The translations under genes were made by a program, and so were the position numbers. Below are positions 58,618 to 64,000 of a DNA stretch of 64,000 bases, piece by piece (positions within the stretch are counted from its first letter, which is position 1; every line of letters starts with the position of its first letter). The DNA comes from Abelmoschus esculentus (taxonomy: Eukaryota > Streptophyta > Magnoliopsida > Malvales > Malvaceae). Under the pieces are notes generated by a model. The model had not been told where the DNA came from. It saw nothing but the letters and a program-made list of their open reading frames with translations, and made no database searches. The stretch is from assembly GCA_035048815.1 (NCBI GenBank), contig JAUCBN010000005.1, positions 17,696,517 to 17,760,516 of the forward strand. Direction: 5' to 3'.

Positions 58618-59175
58618 GATAATTTTAACCCTTAACGTTTATAACTTTTATCATTTTGTTCCTCATTCTTGTTTTAGGATACATTTAACCATTAACCTAT
58701 GTCTTTTTGACAAATAACTCATTTTTTAATTAACATAATGATTAGACCATTAAAAATTTAACGATATTGACATGTCATATATATGTGATAATATATTTTA
58801 AGTAACATAACATCTAGTCTCATTTTACATATATATATAATGTTATTATCGTTAATTTTTTACGATAATGACAAATATATACATGTAAAATATAATTTTA
58901 TTCTAACATAAAATATAAAACAATTAAAATTTAAATAAAATATTAAAAATTAATTAAATCTAAAATAAAATACTACTAAACAATCTCAAATCTTAAATAT
59001 CATTCTATATATATATATATGACATATCATTATCGTTAATTTTTTAACTATCTTATCATTATACTAGTTAAAAAATAGATATTTGTCAAAAAGATATAGA
59101 TTAAAGGCTAAATTTATTCTAAAAAAAGGATGACCAAAATGATAAAAATCATAAACGTTAAGGGTTAAAATTATC
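58618..59175. mobile_element. Fold-back MITE beside coiled-coil gene 3' end
   Basis: The first and last 23 bp (GATAATTTTAACCCTTAACG...) are perfect reverse complements, and the arms stay similar for about 170 bp, including CTTTTTGACAAATA in both. The element ends 82 bp beyond the stop codon of the minus-strand gene at 59258. No target duplication was identified with confidence. Confidence 0.85.
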
Positions 59176-59257
59176 TAGATTCAAATAGGAAATACATATA
59201 ATTTAGACACGGTAATAAATACAACAAGAATCCATGAATTTTTCAATTTCATCCCAA

Positions 59258-62200
59258 TCATTTCAGCAAGAAATCAGCCATAGAACTGGGACTACTAAGA
59301 AGATCAAAAGTATTATAATTACTTAAAGTATCTTTCAAGATTGTAATTTGACCTTCTTTCAAAAGTACATCTTCGTCCAGACCTTGTATTCTCCTTCTCA
59401 ATGCAGTAATCTCTGAATTTAAAACCAGGCTCTTCTCAGTATATTGCTTCACTTCTTCCTTCCTCACGTCTCTCTCCTGGGAAACCTTAACCAATATGCC
59501 CTTCAAAATGGTTACTTCCTTCATCCATTGTTCTAACTCGACCTGCAGACGGCTTACTTCCTCCTCCTTTCCAGCTACCTGTGTAAGATTTTTACACATT
59601 TAAGTTTACTGAAAGCATACCTATATTCAACATTCACAGTAAATCTGAAAATGGTTAACATAGATGCCAAGTATTTGCAGGGAAGAAGAAACCATTTTGT
59701 TGATACACAGATTTGACTTCAAAAAGTTACCTGAAGTTGAAGGTCCTTCAATCTGTGGGTGAGGCATGAAATGTTGTCCAGTGAATTTTGTACTTCACAT
59801 CTTAGTATTTCATTACCTCTCAAAGCTGATGCAAGCTCAGCCTGTAACTCTTCTATTTCAACCTCTTTGGAATATAGCTTTTCCTTCAATAAACTTGTCA
59901 CCAAGGTTTCTGCTTTCAGTTCACTTCTTATAATCTCCTGGAAAAGTGTAAAGTGAGTGTTTGTATGAGATTTTGAGCTGAGAAAATAACCAAGAAAACC
60001 GGAAATTCGATTTTCAATTATTTTTTTATCAAATTCGATTGTGTTCTGGTTCAACACACATTAGGCATACTAAATATTTAGCTGAAAGAAAGGAACAGAT
60101 TGAACAATGAGCAATGAGCAATGAAAAGCAATGTTAAACTGTATTTTTCAGGGAATGCCTTACCTCTGAAGATTGATTGTTGAGTTTCGTTGACATGATG
60201 GGATCAATGGATGCCAAGTGAGAATCTGAAGCAACCAAACTAGATTTCTCGTGCAACAAACCGGACATTGTTTGCAAAGTCCTTGCTAGGCTTTCAATTC
60301 TTTGTATAAAGCCTTTGATTTTCAATTCAGAATCAACAACAAACCGACTCTCTAAACCTGGTTGAGTTTCTTGAAGATGATTAGTTTTTCCTTTGATGAA
60401 CTCAATTAACTTGGAAGACACGTCTATGGTCTCATTAAGCATAGACAGTCCTTGATTCTGCAAACAGCATACACGATCCCGCAGTTCATTATCGAGCTTG
60501 AAAGTTAATATGGTAGTATCATTTCCGTTACCTCTTAATTGATTCAATAAATCAATATTCTCATGCCGTAGAGAGTAAGCTTCAAGTTTATAAGACTCTA
60601 CTTCCTTTCTTAGTGCCAATTCTACTCCAGTTAACCTCATTTGCTCCATTTGCAATTTTTTCACTTGCTGTTCATTCTTTTCTGGGGATTGTTTTTTCTC
60701 AATCTCCTTACTGTATCCGTCTCGCAGCCCTTCGATTGTTTTCTCTTGTTCAGTACACATTCGGAGTAATCTGGTAACAGAGCTCTGCAACTCCTTGCAC
60801 TCCTTCTCTTTCTCTTCCAAGTTTCTTTTAACGCAAGCTACATCTTCAACTGCTGCTCTATACTTCTCTTGCGACTCGGAGAGACTTCGGCTTAAATCTC
60901 GATTCTCATCATTCAACTTTCTGTCCCTTCTTGTCAAATCTTTAAGTTGTTGTTCCGAGTACTTTGTAAGGCATCTATTTTCAGTTTCCTTGTCATTGAA
61001 GGAAGATACTTCCCTCTGAAGTGAAACGTTTTGCTCTGCTAACTCTTGAACTTGATCAAGGAGCCTTTTCTCTTCTAATCGATACTGCTCGAGCTTAATC
61101 GACCAATCACTCGACCTTTTATCGAATTCCTTTTCAAATCCATATTGTATCTCATGCTTTTCCTTTGCTAGTTTTTCAATCTTTGACTCCATTTCAGCTC
61201 TTGCAATTCTTAGTTCCTCCTTAGAACTCGCTCTCTCGGAAATTCTAGACCGAAGAAGATCTGAAACCTCAAGGGCTAGCTTTATTTTCTCCTCTTTCAG
61301 GCACCGAACAGACTGAACAAGCGATGAAGCATCAAACCTACCGTTACAAATAAAGCTTTCCTGCTCATGAGATTCAGAAAGAAGCACCACTCTTTTCTCA
61401 GCTTCTTTCAATTTTCTTTGTAATTCGACATCTGAAATCTCTTCCGTTTCAGAAGAGATCGAACCATGAGAGTTTCCCCCAAAGATACAACTTTTGTAAG
61501 GCTCGTCCATCTCCAATTTGGTCTCAGGACATCTATTCATGTATCCACCAAATACTTCTTCATCTGTGATTGGAATATGACGATCGGATCCCCTTGAACT
61601 TGACCTCGGGACAACATAAGTTTGCGAAAGCCTCTCAATCACATTCTTCGCAACCATTCGTGGTGATTCATGGCCTAATCCGTTTTCCACCCAGTCTCCA
61701 GATGGAAAGTGAAGACTCATGCCCTTACCATCCCAAAATGAATGAGACTTGTTTCTCTCTTTGACACTATGTGTTGGAGATGAAGGGGCCGTATATCGAG
61801 CTCGAGGACGATGCCTCCGACCACCAGTTCCTCGATTCGAACTGTTCCTCGAATTGCTAATTTCCAGAAGCTGTTCTCCATCGATATAACGATCGATAAC
61901 ATGGCTCGACACATTGCTAGAGCAAGAAGAACTTCCAGATGAATCACGGTGCAGCCTTGCAGAACCAGAAGAACAAGGCCTGTTAAAACCAATAGTTTTC
62001 CTATCGCATTGTTTAGCCTTGGATTTCTTCTCGGGAGTCCGAGCCCTGCACCCCAAACAAACCAAAATTAAGTGCTAAAACATCAGATTTATACATGTAA
62101 AAAGAGTTGTAATCAACCACACCAACCTGCCTGACCGAGATCTGTGATCATACTGCTGTTGTCGTCCAAGCTCATCGTCGGCAAAGGCTGTAGAAGACAA

Positions 62201-62404
62201 AGATTGATCCCGAAGAAGACATGAACCGTTACTGAAGCTTGGGTCATCGGATATATGCATTCGACTGCAGTCAGCCATGGGATCACTTAACCAACTCTCA
62301 GACGTGTTTCCACAGTAAACTTGCTTGTCCTTCAAAGTCGAAAGAACACCATTGTTGTTACCACTGCTCGAAGAGGACGATTTGAAGAATAAAAGCTTCT
62401 TCAT
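59258..62404 (-). CDS. Long coiled-coil protein, uncharacterised plant family
   Basis: Four exons join in frame on the minus strand: 62404-62127, 62045-60164, 59937-59731 and 59578-59258, giving 895 aa. The N-terminus is MKKLLFFKSSSSSSGNNNG, followed by a Ser/Arg-rich disordered region up to about residue 300. From ISDVELQRKLKEAEKRVVLL to the end the protein is mostly heptad-rich coiled coil (KIEKLAKEKHEIQYGFEKEF, LAEQNVSLQREVSSF). The C-terminal part, SELKAETLVTSLLKEKLYSK to LLKEGQITILKDTLSNYN, is strongly conserved in my memory of plant proteins labelled DUF7653 or early-endosome-antigen-like. There is no enzyme domain, membrane span or signal peptide visible. The first ATG is used and no lesion is seen. 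The function is unknown; a scaffold or cytoskeletal role is only a guess from the coiled coil. Confidence 0.9.
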
Positions 62405-63625
62405 CTCTCTGTATCATCAACGTGAAACAGGTAATGAAAATGGAATGAATCCCAATCACTTCTATAATATAACAATCTTCAAAGAATGGGCCTAAAGAAC
62501 CTGGAAGAAAGTATATAAACCATAAAACCGGGTTGTAAAATGGGTAAAAAACTTCATCAATATCACTAGATATACAACTGAAAAATCAGAAGAAACATTT
62601 TAATTTTAGAACAGAGCTTGAGAAGACAATCATTGAAAACTTCATTTTCCACTTTAACTTTCTCAGCAACCAAACAGACTGAATGGAAAATAATAACAAA
62701 AAAGAAACGGAAATAGACTTCATCCTTCAAACGTTCAAATTCTTTTCTGAAAAACACCCAGAGCATAATAATTTAATAAATTCATGAATTCAACACACTA
62801 GCAAAAAATATTGGCATTTAATTACTTACCATTAAAGGAGATCAACTGTGTCTTCCTGCGAAAGTTTTAAGTTTTTTTTTTAAGAATTGGAATTAAAAAG
62901 TAATAATAATGCCTCGAAACTTAAGGTTCTTGAAACATAATTATCAAGGATATCATGAAGAAAGTGAAAGCATAGAAAGGCGCGGAATCAACGGCGTTAC
63001 GGACTAGCGTTAAAGCACTTTGGCTTAATAGCCAAATAAATCACCAAATTATACATGTGACTCATTTTTAGTACCTAAATTATATTTTACTATAAGCACG
63101 TACTTAAAGTTTTATTTCAACCATTTTAAGTGTAAGTGTTTAACCATAAAAATTATTATCTAATTAAAATATGACATGTGACATGTTTTAATCTTTTAAT
63201 TAATTTTTCAATGAAATTTAAATTTTATTTTTTTAAATTATCAACTTTAAAATCGTACAAAACAATCTCAAACCCCAAAACTAAAAATCAAAATCCCTAA
63301 ATTATCATCGATGTCATCATTGACTGTCTCTGTCTTCATAGAGACCATCACTATCGCCGTCATATCACCGCGATCATTTTTCCTAGCCACTCATTACCAG
63401 TGATTGACAGTAGATGCCCTGACCGACTTCTTTTTCATGATTTTAGCTTTTTTCAATGTTAGGTAGTCCATCGACATACCTACCTTCAATTATTAGTGAT
63501 GGATAATTAAAAAATAATTTTAATTGTTCGATAAAGAACATGGTAGACGATAACGTAACTATTGACGTCATGACCCTAGAGACAATATCCGTCGCACCAA
63601 AATAAATACATAAGCTCACCAAGAT
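62405..63625. other. Upstream region of coiled-coil gene
   Basis: Probably promoter and 5' UTR of the minus-strand gene; a 5' UTR intron between about 62430 and 62830 is possible but not proven. 63290-63460 is less AT-rich (GTCATCATTGACTGTCTC and neighbours) without an open frame I recognise. Confidence 0.4.
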
Positions 63626-63865
63626 AAAAAATTATATCATGAGAAAGTTTTATCATGTGTTCACGGGATCAATCACTAAAAATCACACATATCAATTTAT
63701 ATTTTAAAGTGAATCTTCATTTGAAAAAAACTATTTTTAAAATAAATTACCAATAAATATGAGTAAAGATCTACTTTGAAATAAAAAATATAATAATAAT
63801 ATACGTGACTTTTAGTGATTGATCTCATGAATAACGTGATAAATTTACCCATAATATAATTTCTC
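63626..63865. mobile_element. Short MITE, second member of GAGAAATT family
   Basis: The right end TACCCATAATATAATTTCTC matches the 20530-20793 element, and both have GTGATTGATCTCATGAATAA or GTTGGTCCCATGGGTGA at the same place. The left end (ATAAAAAATTATATCATGAG) is diverged. Flanks CACCAAGAT and CACCGAGAA agree at 7 of 9 bases. About 240 bp, no coding capacity. Confidence 0.65.
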
Positions 63866-64000
63866 CACCGAGAAACATCATCTCCTTCCACGTAGGATAG
63901 ACAGCTCAAAAAATCCGAGATGCCTCTGCTTATTGACACTTGCTTATGCAAAAATGGGAAACCCTTCGCTCATTTACACATGACCCTCTAAATAATGCTA
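63866..64000. other. Right window edge, nothing recognised
   Basis: About 135 bp of moderately complex sequence beyond the MITE flank. No open frame or repeat is supported. Confidence 0.3.

Overview
The window reads as a chromosome segment of a dicot plant. Genes are intron-rich and sparse, the background is AT-rich, and degraded Ty3/gypsy and Ty1/copia LTR elements, solo LTRs, a LINE tail and many non-autonomous DNA transposons dominate. The retroelement style (TGTAAC...GTTACA LTRs, LTRs full of GTATCGATAC palindromes) and the protein sequences remind me of Malvaceae, possibly cotton (Gossypium). That is an impression from memory, not a search result.

Layout. 1-6277 is the 5' part of a minus-strand gypsy element with a 2.2-kb LTR; its gag, protease, RT/RNase H and integrase are all broken. 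8738-11103 is a terminal-inverted-repeat (TIR) element that appears to have captured part of a bHLH transcription factor gene and was later hit by a Mutator-like MITE and by a solo LTR. 12.6-13.25 kb holds an RRM-type gene remnant. 14.8-20.5 kb is a graveyard of copia fragments interrupted by a hAT-type MITE and a gypsy solo LTR. 22.2-27.6 kb is a gypsy remnant fused to a copia remnant. 30.2-34.1 kb is another copia element, split by foreign LTR-like DNA.

Three intact-looking host genes are present, and I could trace all their coding exons in frame. (1) 35417-38400 (+): a PRR7/PRR37-type pseudo-response regulator of the circadian clock, 8 coding exons, 746 aa. (2) 46354-47882 (-): a clade-D type PP2C protein phosphatase, 4 exons, 387 aa. 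(3) 59258-62404 (-): a long coiled-coil protein of an uncharacterised plant family, 4 exons, 895 aa. They do not form an operon or an obvious pathway. PRR7 acts in clock transcription and PP2C-D enzymes in auxin/H+-ATPase growth control; the third has no function I can state.

The most unusual structures lie in the repeats. They include the bHLH-capturing TIR element with dated nested insertions, a 31-bp-period array of seven TGACGTCA octamers inside a solo LTR, GGGTAAAC-ended MITEs carrying tRNA-like A/B boxes, and a double fold-back cluster at 55.6-58.1 kb whose interior contains head-to-head telomere-like repeats. I found no CRISPR array, rRNA, functional tRNA or prokaryote-type system.
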